Source: Chloroflexota bacterium
Lineage (GTDB): Bacteria; Chloroflexota; Dehalococcoidia; Lucifugimonadales; JACPCL1
Assembly: GCA_016202485.1 (NCBI GenBank)
Contig: JACQOP010000039.1
Location: 1 to 37,671 of the forward strand
DNA: 37,671 nucleotides
Reading direction: 5' to 3'
Each line of letters begins with the position of its first letter. Position 1 is the stretch's first letter. The notes below the pieces were generated by a model. That model searched no databases. It saw only the letters and a list, made by a program, of their open reading frames with translations, and was not told where the DNA came from. Shown piece by piece: positions 9,120-18,531 of the stretch. Position numbers and translations under genes: made by a program.

Positions 9120-10133
9120 CTACATCGCCTCTTCTATAAAGCGATTGGTGAAGGCCGCTTTGCCGTCCACGGCCCGATCCACCAGGCCGTGCTCCAGCAT
9201 CCACTCGGCGAAGGCTACCCATTTCCCTTCCGTCTGCCAGCCGAAGGGGCTGTTCCCTTCAATCCACAAGGGGGCCAGCAGTTCCACACCGGGCCGCTCA
9301 ATGGCCTCGTCAATCTCTGGGGCCGCCTGTTTCAGCAAATCAATGGCCTTCTGGGGGTCCGCCACCGCCTCCTGATAGCCCTTCATGACGGCGCGGACAA
9401 ACCGCTGGACCAAATCGGATTGCTGCTCAGTCTTTGCCCTGCTGGTGACTACCACAATCTCGTAAAAGTCAGGGATACCCCAGTCCTCAAAGCGCAGGAC
9501 ATTCACCGGGAAGCCCTGGTTTTGAGCGGAGATAGACTCGTGTACCCAGTATGCCCCCGCAATGGCGTCTACCTGGCCGCTGATGAGGGCGGGCACCAGG
9601 TCAAAGCCTACGTTTACAAGGGTCACATCACTGAGGGACAGGCCCTCCTGCTTGAGCATAGTGTCCAGGAACGCCTCGTCTGTCGGCACCCCTGGAACGC
9701 CAATCTTCTTACCTTTCAGGTGGCTTGGCCGCTCTATGCCCGAGGACTCCAGGGCCATCACGGAGTTCAACGGGTGTTGCACCAGGGCAGCCACGGACAC
9801 CACGGGCACCCCTTGGGCCGCGGCAAACAGCACCTCGTTCTGGTAGCTTAGCCCAAAATCGTCCTGTCCTGCCCCCACCGTGGCAAGCACCGTGGAGGGG
9901 TCGTCAGGGGTGTAAATGGTGACGTCCAGCCCTTCCGCAGCAAAGTACCCCTTCTCTTTGGCAATGAAAAGGCCGCTGTGGTTGGACCAGGGGAACCAGT
10001 CCAGAGCGATGCGCACCTTTACCGTAGTGGCTGCCGTGGTGGAAGTTGGCGTAGCCGTGGTTTGAGCGCCGCCGCAGGCGGCTGCCAGCAGCGCCAGCAC
10101 TAGGGGAAATACCATGAACACCCTGGGGTTCAT
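9120..10133 (-). CDS. ABC transporter substrate-binding lipoprotein, ThiY/NMT1-THI5-like
   Basis: MNPRVFMVFPLVLALLAAACGG lipobox; VRIALDWFPWSNHSGLFIAKEKGYFAAEGLDVTIYTPDDPSTVLATVGAGQDDFGLSYQ. True start at ATG 10133, with a cctcct RBS complement upstream. Confidence 0.92.
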   Translation of the reverse strand: MNPRVFMVFPLVLALLAAACGGAQTTATPTSTTAATTVKVRIALDWFPWSNHSGLFIAKEKGYFAAEGLDVTIYTPDDPSTVLATVGAGQDDFGLSYQNEVLFAAAQGVPVVSVAALVQHPLNSVMALESSGIERPSHLKGKKIGVPGVPTDEAFLDTMLKQEGLSLSDVTLVNVGFDLVPALISGQVDAIAGAYWVHESISAQNQGFPVNVLRFEDWGIPDFYEIVVVTSRAKTEQQSDLVQRFVRAVMKGYQEAVADPQKAIDLLKQAAPEIDEAIERPGVELLAPLWIEGNSPFGWQTEGKWVAFAEWMLEHGLVDRAVDGKAAFTNRFIEEAM

Positions 10134-10180
10134 ACAAGCCTCCTTACGTTTCTTCCTCAATAGGTTGTTCCACTGCAACT

Positions 10181-11047
10181 TCATAGTCCTGCCTCCTCCT
10201 CTCTGGACTGGCGCGCCCGGTAGTGCCAGGGCAGGGCTACGCGCTCTAGCAATACCACTGTGAGGAACAGCAGGATGCCCATGAGGGCCAGCAGAAACAC
10301 CGCCCCAAAGGAGCGCACCGTCAGGAACAGGGGTACCGACACCCGCGTCAGGTAGCCCAGGCCGGCGCTGGAGCCCACCCACTCCCCTACCACCGCACCG
10401 ATGACGCTGAAAGTCACTGCGACCTTTGTCCCAGAGAAGAGGAAGGGCATGGCGCTGGGGACCTGGACCTTGCGGAAAATCTGCCAGCGACTTGCCCCCA
10501 GGGTGCGCATCATGTTCACCATATCCAAGTCTACGGAGCGCAGCCCGTCCATGACATTGACCACGATGGGAAAAAAGGTAATGAGGACCACCACGACAAC
10601 CTTTGGGGCCAGCCCGTAGCCAATCCATACCAAAAGGAGGGGCGAGATCACGATGACTGGGATGGTCTGGGAGGCGATCACCAGAGGATAGACCGTGCGT
10701 TGGAAGCCCCGGAAGAAGGCCATGAGCGTAGCAAGAAATACCCCCAACAGAAAAGCCACCCCAAAGCCGATCAGGGCCTCTCCCAGGGTAACCCAGGCAT
10801 GACGCAGGAACAGAGCACGGCTGGCCACCAGTTCCTTGGCCACAGCATAGGGGGCAGGCAGCTTCCACGCAGGTATCTCAAAGAGGAGGACCGCTCCCTG
10901 CCAGAGGCCGAGGAGGAGGGCCAGGGCTGCCACCGGCCTGGCCCACGCCAGCACAAGGCGCTGCACCCTCGTCGCGTCAGAACGGTCTTTGCGGGCGGCT
11001 CGGCCTTTCTCCATAGGTGGCGTCACGGCTTCCGGCGCTACCTCCAT
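10181..11047 (-). CDS. ABC transporter permease (ThiX-like)
   Basis: BPD-transporter permease features: TLGASRWQIFRKVQVPSAMPFLFSGTKVAVTFSVIGAVVGEW. Confidence 0.93.
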   Translation of the reverse strand: MEVAPEAVTPPMEKGRAARKDRSDATRVQRLVLAWARPVAALALLLGLWQGAVLLFEIPAWKLPAPYAVAKELVASRALFLRHAWVTLGEALIGFGVAFLLGVFLATLMAFFRGFQRTVYPLVIASQTIPVIVISPLLLVWIGYGLAPKVVVVVLITFFPIVVNVMDGLRSVDLDMVNMMRTLGASRWQIFRKVQVPSAMPFLFSGTKVAVTFSVIGAVVGEWVGSSAGLGYLTRVSVPLFLTVRSFGAVFLLALMGILLFLTVVLLERVALPWHYRARQSREEEAGL

Positions 11048-11853
11048 GGCTCCTCCTGAACCCCGGTGCTCTCCTTCCCCAGGGCTGCAAGGAGCTGGGC
11101 CTTGTAGGTGATGAAGGGTTCCTGCGTCACCACCAGATGGGTACGGGGGCGTGGTAAGTCCACAGCCAGCATCAGCCTCACCCGCCCAGGTCGGGCGCTG
11201 AACAGGTATACCCTATCCGAGAGGAACAGGGCCTCCTCCACGTCGTGGGTTACCAGCACAATCGTCTTGCGGAAAGCTGACCACAGCTCCAGAAGCCACT
11301 CCTGCATCTGGGCCCGGGTCAGCGCATCCAGGGCGCCGAAGGGTTCGTCCAAAAGCAGCACATCCTTTCCGGTGAGCACAGCCCGCAGGAATGCAGCACG
11401 CTGCCGCATACCGCCGGAAAGGGCGTAGGGGTACTCTCGCTCAAACCCCTTCAGGCCAAAACGCTCCATCAACTCCAGTGCCCGGGAACGGGCTTTGACC
11501 TTGGCTATCCCCTGCACCTCCAGGCCCAGCAGCGTGTTATCCAGGACGGTGCGCCAGGGCAGGAGCAGGTCCTTCTGGTGCATATAGCCTACCTGGCCCA
11601 GGGGCCTGCGGGCCTCCACACCGTTGAGCCAGAGAGTACCCCCACTCGGCTCTTCCAGACCCGCAATGATGTTGAGCAGTGTACTTTTACCACAGCCGCT
11701 GGGGCCAATGACGCTGACAACCTCCCCTTCCTGGGCATAGAAGTCCACGCTCTCCAGCACGGGAAGGGTGCGTCCCTTGTAGACAAACTCCTTGCTGATA
11801 CCATGCAAGGCTATCTTGGCCGAGGCTATTCTATCGTCCGTTGCGGTAGTCAT
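11038..11853 (-). CDS. ABC transporter ATP-binding protein (ThiZ-like)
   Basis: Walker A GPSGCGKSTLL, signature LSGGMRQRAAFLRA, Walker B VLLLDEPFGALD; ATG at 11853 preferred over TTG at 11868. Confidence 0.94.
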   Translation of the reverse strand: MTTATDDRIASAKIALHGISKEFVYKGRTLPVLESVDFYAQEGEVVSVIGPSGCGKSTLLNIIAGLEEPSGGTLWLNGVEARRPLGQVGYMHQKDLLLPWRTVLDNTLLGLEVQGIAKVKARSRALELMERFGLKGFEREYPYALSGGMRQRAAFLRAVLTGKDVLLLDEPFGALDALTRAQMQEWLLELWSAFRKTIVLVTHDVEEALFLSDRVYLFSARPGRVRLMLAVDLPRPRTHLVVTQEPFITYKAQLLAALGKESTGVQEEPWR

Positions 11854-11869
11854 AGGACAGGACAACAAA

Positions 11870-11900
11870 TTGGGCCGCCAAGCGGGGACTGGCGGCCCAA
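11870..11900 (-). promoter_or_regulatory. Expression-platform hairpin between TPP aptamer and first gene
   Basis: TTGGGCCGCC-AAGCGGGGACT-GGCGGCCCAA perfect 10-bp stem; on the minus strand it is followed by TTTGTTGTCC. Confidence 0.65.
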
Positions 11901-11921
11901 AAATATCATCGCCAAGACCAT

Positions 11922-12013
11922 ATCCCTACGCTGGCATTACCCAGATCAGGTTCTAAGAAGGGTCGCCCCGATAGGTCGGGGCCTCTCAGCCTGGCTCTTA
12001 CCAAGCTCCCCTC
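11922..12013 (-). ncRNA. TPP riboswitch (THI element)
   Basis: Minus strand reads ...AGGGGAGCTTGGTAAGAGCCAGGCTGAGAGGCC...GACCCTTCTTAGAACCTGATCTGGGTAATGCCAGCGTAGGGA, containing the canonical CTGAGA and ACCTGATCTGG-TAATGCCAGCGTAGGGA motifs. Confidence 0.97.
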
Positions 12014-12110
12014 CGGTCACATATTCAACTCTAAGAGCGTATTCTAGAGACACAGGAGGCAGACGTCAATGGCTCCCTTGCCACTCCCCTTGCTTCCTCA
12101 TGACGGAGCG

Positions 12111-13820
12111 CTACTTGCCATCCAAGTTGTAGGCATTGGCCATGTACTGGCGCACCATCCGGTGGGTATTGAAGAAAGAGCCGTTGAGGGCAATGGCCGA
12201 ACGCATCACCCCGGCGTAGCCCATAGGACGGGTGTAGTACAGGGGCAAGACCACGTACTCCAGCTTGTCATACAGTGAACGGGCCTCGGCCTCGGCTGGA
12301 GCAGGAATGCTGCTCTCATCGCCTATGGCCCAACCCGTGACGCCTTCCACCCAGCCTTCCACCCACCAGCCATCCAGAATGCTGAGGCTGGGGACGCCAT
12401 TCAGGGCGGCTTTCATCCCACTGGTGCCAGAGGCCTCCAGCGGTCTCTGGGGGTTATTCAGCCACAGGTCCACCCCGCTGGTCAGGAACTGGCCCAGGCC
12501 TACATCGTACTCCTCCAGGAAAACTACCTTCACAGCGTCCCCAAGGCTGCGGGAGGCGTCTATGATGCGCTTGATCATGGCCTTCCCACCTTCATCCCTG
12601 GGATGGGCCTTGCCGCCGTATACCAGTTGCACCGGCCCCACGCGGTCAACGATGCGTCGCAGCCGGTCCTCATCGCTGAAGAAGAGATCATGACGTTTGT
12701 AAGGCGTGGCCCGCCGGGCAAAGCCAATAGTAAAGGCGTTGGGGTCCAGCCGCACCTCGGTGCGGCGCTCCACTTCAGCCAAGAGCGCCTTCTTGGTCTT
12801 CCCATGGGTACTCCATATCTCGTCCAGGGAAATACCCGCCGCGTAGCGTAGGTAGTGGTTATCGTATCTCCACTCTGGGATGTGACGGTCGTACAACTCC
12901 TGGTAGGGGCGAGAGGTCCAGGTGGAGGCGTGGACCCCGTTGGTAATAGCGCTGACGGTAGAGCCAGGGTACATGGCCTGGGCCGTCTCCCGGTGGCGCA
13001 TGGCCACGCCGTTCACAAAGCGAGAGAAGAACAGGGCCAGGTAGGTCATATCCAGGGAGTTCTGGGACAAGGCGTCTACGCGGGCCAGGGGTTCCACCGC
13101 CTCCGGGCCCAGGACCTCGGTCACCAGGCCCAGGGGAAATCGGTCATGGCCGGCTGCCACAGGGGTGTGGGTAGTAAAGACACACCGCTTCCGTACCGCC
13201 CCTATCTCCGCTTCACTGATGTCTGCCAGTCCCTGCCCTTCCAATTCTTCCCCCAGCAAGGCCAGGGTGAGCAAGGCAGAGTGCCCCTCATTCATATGAT
13301 AGGTCTGGATGTTATGGTATCCCAGGGCACGGAGGATGGCCACGCCCCCCATTCCCAGAACCACTTCCTGGCATAGACGGTACCGGCTGTCTCCTCCATA
13401 CAGGTAGTCGGTCAACCCCTGGTCCCAGGTCGTGTTCTCAGCAAGAGCAGTATCCAGGTAATAGACCTCCACCTCCTTACCAGTGACGCCCCGGACGGTC
13501 CGATGCCAGGGGCGTATCAACACATGGCGGCCTTCAATGGCAACGGAGACGCGTGGGGGCAGCGGCTCCAAGAATTCCTCCGGCGACCAGATTGCCGGGC
13601 TATCCGACTGGTGGCCGTCGGCGTCTATATGCTGTCGGAAATACCCTTTGCGGTGGAGGAGTGTGACGGCTGCCATAGGGACGCCCATGTCGGCGGCAGC
13701 CCTCAACGTATCGCCGGCAAGGATACCCAGGCCTCCACTATAGGTGGGCATGGCCGGGAGCAGGCCAATCTCCATGGAGAAATAGGCAATGGTAGTATTG
13801 TTAAGAGCAGGTTGGGTCAC
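12111..13820 (-). CDS. glgP: alpha-glucan (glycogen) phosphorylase, short-form
   Basis: IAYFSMEIGLLPAMPTYSGGLGILAGDTLRAAADMGVPM...EASGTSGMKAALNGVPSLSILDGWW. Confidence 0.95.
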   Translation of the reverse strand: MTQPALNNTTIAYFSMEIGLLPAMPTYSGGLGILAGDTLRAAADMGVPMAAVTLLHRKGYFRQHIDADGHQSDSPAIWSPEEFLEPLPPRVSVAIEGRHVLIRPWHRTVRGVTGKEVEVYYLDTALAENTTWDQGLTDYLYGGDSRYRLCQEVVLGMGGVAILRALGYHNIQTYHMNEGHSALLTLALLGEELEGQGLADISEAEIGAVRKRCVFTTHTPVAAGHDRFPLGLVTEVLGPEAVEPLARVDALSQNSLDMTYLALFFSRFVNGVAMRHRETAQAMYPGSTVSAITNGVHASTWTSRPYQELYDRHIPEWRYDNHYLRYAAGISLDEIWSTHGKTKKALLAEVERRTEVRLDPNAFTIGFARRATPYKRHDLFFSDEDRLRRIVDRVGPVQLVYGGKAHPRDEGGKAMIKRIIDASRSLGDAVKVVFLEEYDVGLGQFLTSGVDLWLNNPQRPLEASGTSGMKAALNGVPSLSILDGWWVEGWVEGVTGWAIGDESSIPAPAEAEARSLYDKLEYVVLPLYYTRPMGYAGVMRSAIALNGSFFNTHRMVRQYMANAYNLDGK

Positions 13821-13937
13821 AGATCACCAGAGACGCAGCAATTGAAGCAAGTCCTTTCCCAGCACATGGGACATTCATAAGCCCCTTTCAAGACTGCCCA
13901 TTATAATAGCATAGGGAATACTGCAAGGCCTTTGTCT

Positions 13938-15239
13938 ATGAGCGAATCTCGCCGTCCTACCGTTTATATCCAGACCCACGGCTGCAAACTAAACCAGGCG
14001 GACACCCAGGCCCTGGCAAGCCAGTTCCTGGAGGCAGGGTACACCCTCGCCAGCAAGCCAGAGGGGGCCGACGTCTCGGTGGTGAATACCTGCACCGTCA
14101 CCCACGTGGCCGATTCCAAGGCGCGCCAGGCGTTGCGGGCCGCCCGCCGGGCCAGTCCCGGCGCCCTGGTCGTAGCCACGGGCTGCTATGCCCAGCGCGC
14201 GCCTGACCAGCTTGCCCGCCTGCAAGCAGTAGACCTGGTGGTAGGCAATGCGGGGAAGGAAGAGCTTGTAGCTCAGGTGGGCAGGGCCCTAGGTGTTGAG
14301 GCTCCTGCTGCTGCCGTCATAGAAACTGGAACGGAAAAAGCGGCAGGCTTGCGTACGCGAACCATGGTAAAGATCCAGGAAGGATGCAACCAGGTATGCG
14401 CCTACTGCATTGTGCCAAAGGTCCGTGGAAGGGAGCGCAGCATCCCCCCCGACCTGCTGGTGGAGCAAGTACAGCGCCGAGTATCCGAGGGATACCGTGA
14501 AGTGGTGCTCACTGGCTCCCAGTTAGGTACCTACGGTTTTGAGCTAAATAAGGCATCGCTGGGGCAGCTCATCACCTGCATCCTCCTAGAGACGGAAGTG
14601 GTACGCCTGCGGGTCTCCTCCCTGCAGGCCCATGAAGTCACCCCCGATCTGCTAGAGCTGTGGACTGACCCAAGGCTATGCCCCCATTTCCACCTGCCGT
14701 TGCAGAGCGGCTCGGCAGCAGTGCTGGCGCGGATGCGCCGCCGCTACACGCCACCCCAGTATGAAGCGGCAGTTGCCCTGGTCCGGAACAAGGCGCCTGC
14801 CGCCGCAGTGACGACGGACGTGATTGTGGGTTTCCCAGGGGAAACAGAAGAGCAGTTTGAGGAGACGTACCAGATCTGCCGACGGCTAGCCTTTGCAGGG
14901 CTGCATGTGTTCCCCTATTCCCCCCGCCCGGGGACCAGCGCCGCCCACTTCCCACAACAGGTGCCGGATGAGGAAAAGGGTGAACAGATGAGCCGGCTGC
15001 TGGCCCTGGGGAAGGAACTTGCAGCCCGCTTCCGGGATGGGGTGCTGGGGACCATTCGGCCCGTGCTATGGGAGAGCAGCCGCCACGCAGGGGAAACCCC
15101 AATGTGGTCCGGCCTCACAGACAACTATGTCAGGGTCGCCGCTTTCTCCCACCGAAGGCTGCACAACCAACTCACACCCTTCCGCTTGGAACGCCGGGTG
15201 GGGGAAATGGTCTGGGGTAAGGTGATACAGGAAGCCTAG
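13938..15239 (+). CDS. mtaB: tRNA methylthiotransferase, MtaB-like radical SAM
   Basis: IQTHGCKLNQADTQ; VNTCTVTHVADSKARQ; radical SAM EGCNQVCAYCIVPKVRGRERS; MtaB-type subgroup call moderately certain. Confidence 0.9.
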   Translation: MSESRRPTVYIQTHGCKLNQADTQALASQFLEAGYTLASKPEGADVSVVNTCTVTHVADSKARQALRAARRASPGALVVATGCYAQRAPDQLARLQAVDLVVGNAGKEELVAQVGRALGVEAPAAAVIETGTEKAAGLRTRTMVKIQEGCNQVCAYCIVPKVRGRERSIPPDLLVEQVQRRVSEGYREVVLTGSQLGTYGFELNKASLGQLITCILLETEVVRLRVSSLQAHEVTPDLLELWTDPRLCPHFHLPLQSGSAAVLARMRRRYTPPQYEAAVALVRNKAPAAAVTTDVIVGFPGETEEQFEETYQICRRLAFAGLHVFPYSPRPGTSAAHFPQQVPDEEKGEQMSRLLALGKELAARFRDGVLGTIRPVLWESSRHAGETPMWSGLTDNYVRVAAFSHRRLHNQLTPFRLERRVGEMVWGKVIQEA

Positions 15240-15550
15240 ACCTTCGGCAGGTTCTGCGGCGTACCTTCAATAAGCAGCACACGTTCAATATGTTCGCCCT
15301 GGATGAGGTTATTGAGGGTGGCGCGCAAGGCCTGGACATGAGTGTTTTGGGCGGCGTGATCAGCGTCCTCTTGGGAGCGCCAAACCGCAATACGCCCCAA
15401 TTCCCCTGGGACCGACTCTGGTTTGTACTGAAAGCCCAGGATGTAGCCGGGCAACCGGGCGTAGGTGGCTTCTAGGTCGTCCAAGGCCTTCTCAACTCGC
15501 TGGGTCATGCCGGCTTGGGGATGCACAATAGTCTGCCGCGCAATGGGCAT
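15236..15550 (-). CDS. antibiotic biosynthesis monooxygenase-like dimeric alpha/beta barrel protein
   Basis: MPIARQTIVHPQAG...PGYILGFQYKPESVPGELGRIAVWRSQEDADHAAQNTHVQALR resembles ABM-domain proteins. Confidence 0.6.
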   Translation of the reverse strand: MPIARQTIVHPQAGMTQRVEKALDDLEATYARLPGYILGFQYKPESVPGELGRIAVWRSQEDADHAAQNTHVQALRATLNNLIQGEHIERVLLIEGTPQNLPKV

Positions 15551-15571
15551 GGTCTTTCCCCTTTTCAAATG

Positions 15572-16408
15572 CTAGAAATCCACCGGCTTAAATTTGATGG
15601 TACCCCTGCGTTTCTCAAGATACCCAGCCCTGGTATCTAAGCCGTGGCAAAAGACCATAAGCCACCCACACTGTTCTGCCTCGGCAACCAGTTCCTTTTT
15701 GATACTAAGGGAGTCCTCAGGATAGGTATCAGTGGCAGGAATACACGAGGCTTCTAAGTGATGCACGGTGGGGACCAGGTCCCCTAAATAGGCCACACGC
15801 TCGCCGCCATGATTGACAATAACAATCTGGTGGCCATGGCAGTGGCCGCCGGTGAGGCGTACACGAACACCGAGTCCCACTTCAGCATCGCCGTCCAGGA
15901 GCGTAAGCTGCCCACGGCTCTGTAAGGGCGCGAAATCCTCCTGGTGGTAGTGATTGCAGGCGCGCTCATTAGGATTAACGGCATCCTCCCAGGCCCGGCG
16001 CTGGACAAAATAGGTGGCGTTGGGAAACGTGGGAACAGCCTCGCCGGAACGGTCCAGACGCGTGCAACCCCCGGAGTGCTCCTGGTGGAGGTGCGTAAGG
16101 ACCACTGCCGTAATATCCCGTGTCGTTAAGCCCATACCCCGTAAGCTCTTCAGCAAGTTACTGCGGGTCAGGCCGTAATGCTCTTTTGTCGCGTCAGGAT
16201 CTTTCCCACCCAGACCCGTGTCCACCAAAACGCAGCTATCGCCGTTACGGATGATAAGGCAATTGAGACCTAGACTGATACGATTGCGCCGGTCTGGGGG
16301 AGACAGTTGCTCCCACGTGGCTCTGGGAAGCTGTCCAAAGATGGTGCCGCCGTCGGCCTTAATGGTGCCATCGCTAATGAGGGTGAGGGAGGAGGAAACT
16401 GGTTTCAT
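15572..16408 (-). CDS. MBL-fold metallo-hydrolase
   Basis: VLVDTGLGGKD...AVVLTHLHQEHSGGCTR (HxHxEH variant), TGGHCHGHQIVIVNHGGERVAYLGDLVPTVHHLE. Confidence 0.92.
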   Translation of the reverse strand: MKPVSSSLTLISDGTIKADGGTIFGQLPRATWEQLSPPDRRNRISLGLNCLIIRNGDSCVLVDTGLGGKDPDATKEHYGLTRSNLLKSLRGMGLTTRDITAVVLTHLHQEHSGGCTRLDRSGEAVPTFPNATYFVQRRAWEDAVNPNERACNHYHQEDFAPLQSRGQLTLLDGDAEVGLGVRVRLTGGHCHGHQIVIVNHGGERVAYLGDLVPTVHHLEASCIPATDTYPEDSLSIKKELVAEAEQCGWLMVFCHGLDTRAGYLEKRRGTIKFKPVDF

Positions 16409-16866
16409 GCTGCTGTACCCTTCGTCTACATTGGAACAGGGCGTAAAGAAGGTATGACATAACGACCGCACAAACGCGGTAGCGGACCTGGGACACAAGC
16501 CAGCATGCGCCAAAACGGGACGAGACTACCCCGCTGCGCAGGGACGTAACCAACCGGTGGTTTGGCATTTGGCAGCTTGACATTTCGGCTGATCCCCTGG
16601 GGTTTCTGGGGGCGTCGTGGCCTGTCATTGGAACTGCCGGAGTATTTGCGACGGGTTTCACAATAGCATGAGGCTTTGGGAGCATGTCAAGTAACAGATG
16701 TGCTATTCCCGTGTAACAAATACATTTCAATAAGGTATAGTAACAGTATATATGAGCGAAAAGCAAGGCCCCCCCAATATTTTGTGTTTTAATGAGGAGA
16801 CCGTACAATGGCATGTGGAACAGGCTAGTCCGTCAGGATTATGCCTGTAAGATGAAGGAGGGCAGC

Positions 16867-17697
16867 ATGACTATAGCCACACCAACAGACCGTAATTTCA
16901 CTGCAGGAGACCTGCGACTGCACTTCCTGGACTGGGGCAACAACGGAGCGATACCCTTGGTCCTGCTGCACCACGTCAGCAGCAATGCCCACACCTGGGA
17001 CTTCTTTGCCCGCCAGATTTCCGACCGGTACCGCATCCTGGCCCTGGACCTGCGCGGCCACGGAGACAGCGCCTGGGCCGGCGAAGGGAACTACACCACT
17101 GAACACTATGCCTCCGATGTAGCCGCCCTGGTAGAACACCTGAAGCTCCCTCAGGTGATCGTACTTGGCGGATCCCTGGGCGGCCGCGTTGCCTTGGTTT
17201 ATGCAGCGCAGCACCTCGAAAATACGGCAGCATTGATTATGGAGGATGTAGGCGCGGTACGACCGCCCTCCCTCTCTCAGGGCTTTGCAGATCGGGTGGC
17301 CGTCGGAGACCCACAGTTTGCGACCGTGGAAGAATGGGCAAGACAGATGCAAGGCGCCAACCAGCGGACCCCTCCTCACGTCTTCCAGCACCTGGCCTTA
17401 CACAGTACCAAACGCCTGCCCAATGGACTGCTCGGGCTGAAGCGCGACACGGCCATCCAGAGAGACTTCGTACCCCTGGAACTGTGGCATTACGTAGAAC
17501 AGGTTACCTCACCTTTCTTGCTGATGCTCGGCTCTGAAAGCGCCATCGTGGGGGAAGACCAGCAAGCCCGCTTCCAGCAGCTCCAGCCGGCGATGGAGAC
17601 CGTTACGGTGCAAGGAGCGGGACATCACATCGTGCACGACAAACCCGAGGAGTTTGAGGCAATCGTGCTCAGCTTCCTAAAGTGCCACGGGTTGTAA
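16867..17697 (+). CDS. alpha/beta hydrolase
   Basis: LVLLHHVSSNAHTWDFFARQISDRYRILALDLRGHGDSAW; nucleophile elbow GGSLGGR; AAGGAGG RBS before ATG 16867. Confidence 0.92.
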   Translation: MTIATPTDRNFTAGDLRLHFLDWGNNGAIPLVLLHHVSSNAHTWDFFARQISDRYRILALDLRGHGDSAWAGEGNYTTEHYASDVAALVEHLKLPQVIVLGGSLGGRVALVYAAQHLENTAALIMEDVGAVRPPSLSQGFADRVAVGDPQFATVEEWARQMQGANQRTPPHVFQHLALHSTKRLPNGLLGLKRDTAIQRDFVPLELWHYVEQVTSPFLLMLGSESAIVGEDQQARFQQLQPAMETVTVQGAGHHIVHDKPEEFEAIVLSFLKCHGL

Positions 17698-17718
17698 TAG
17701 GTCTGTGAGAGACCAGGC

Positions 17719-18396
17719 CTAGGAAGCAAGCTTCTGCAAGACCTGATTCCAGAAGTCAGCGCTCTTGACTCCGTAGCCTTCTCTGAAGGTGATGACTCCA
17801 GACTCGTCCACGCCAATCTTTGTGGACTGAGTGGTGATGCTGTAAGCAGGCAGCATCCCAGATGGGGCCTCTGCCACAGGCCAGGGGTAACCCTGGGCTT
17901 GCTTGTAGGCAACGAGGTCTGACAGCTTTTCTGTGGGGTCAATGCCGATGGCAATGAAGTCCACCTTGTCCTGGTACCCGGGATAAATGTCTTTTAGCGA
18001 CCGTAACTCGGCGCGGCAGACCGGTCACCACGTGGTGAAGAAGTAGAGGACAACAGGCCTCCCATCCTCTCGTAGGGATGCGAGGCTGGCGCTCTGCCCG
18101 CTGTCCAGCGTCAGGATGAAGTCCGGCGCCCTTTCGCCCACCTTGGAGCCGGTGGGGGGCAAAGGAGAAGGGGTTGGCGCCGCCTCTGCCTCAGAAGGGG
18201 TGGGCTGTGCAGCGTCTTCTCCTGCTGGCGCTGCTGGGGATGGAGTCTCTGCCTGGCCAGCCGCCAGGGAAGGGGTGGAATCGCTGGGGGTACTGGCCGG
18301 CGCGCCGCAGGCCACAGTCGCCAGCACCCCCACCGTCAGCAGGAGGGCACGGGCGTGGCTGGACATAATAGAAAACAGTCGCCTGCGTATGCTCAT
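17719..18396 (-). CDS. TlpA/redoxin-like thioredoxin-fold lipoprotein with in-frame TGA at catalytic CxxC position (candidate selenoprotein or disrupted gene)
   Basis: ORFs 18025..18468 and 17719..17964 are in the same frame, separated only by TGA at 18027..18025. Readthrough gives ...VVLYFFTTW[TGA]PVCRAELRSLKDIYPGYQDKVDFIAIGIDPTEKL...GVDESGVITFREGYG. Lipobox VLATVAC|G at N-terminus. Confidence 0.85.
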
Positions 18397-18531
18397 ATCC
18401 CTTTTACGTTGGGCCGACAGGGGTAGTTCCATTCCTCTGGTCGCGCTCAAGGGGGACCTGGGACCCAACCTCTTTCATTGCCTAACACCACACCTGAAGC
18501 TCTACCCTCCGCTTCCCAAGAAAGCTGCTGG

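Noticed and set aside
10134-10868. N-terminal extension of the 582-aa ORF 9120..10868
   Set aside because: It overlaps the well-supported permease gene in another frame and has no family features. A lipoprotein signal peptide with RBS starts at ATG 10133.
17719-18468. Two independent small proteins (147 aa and 81 aa) as listed in the ORF track
   Set aside because: They share a frame and form one continuous thioredoxin fold split only at the catalytic Cys codon, so they are one gene.
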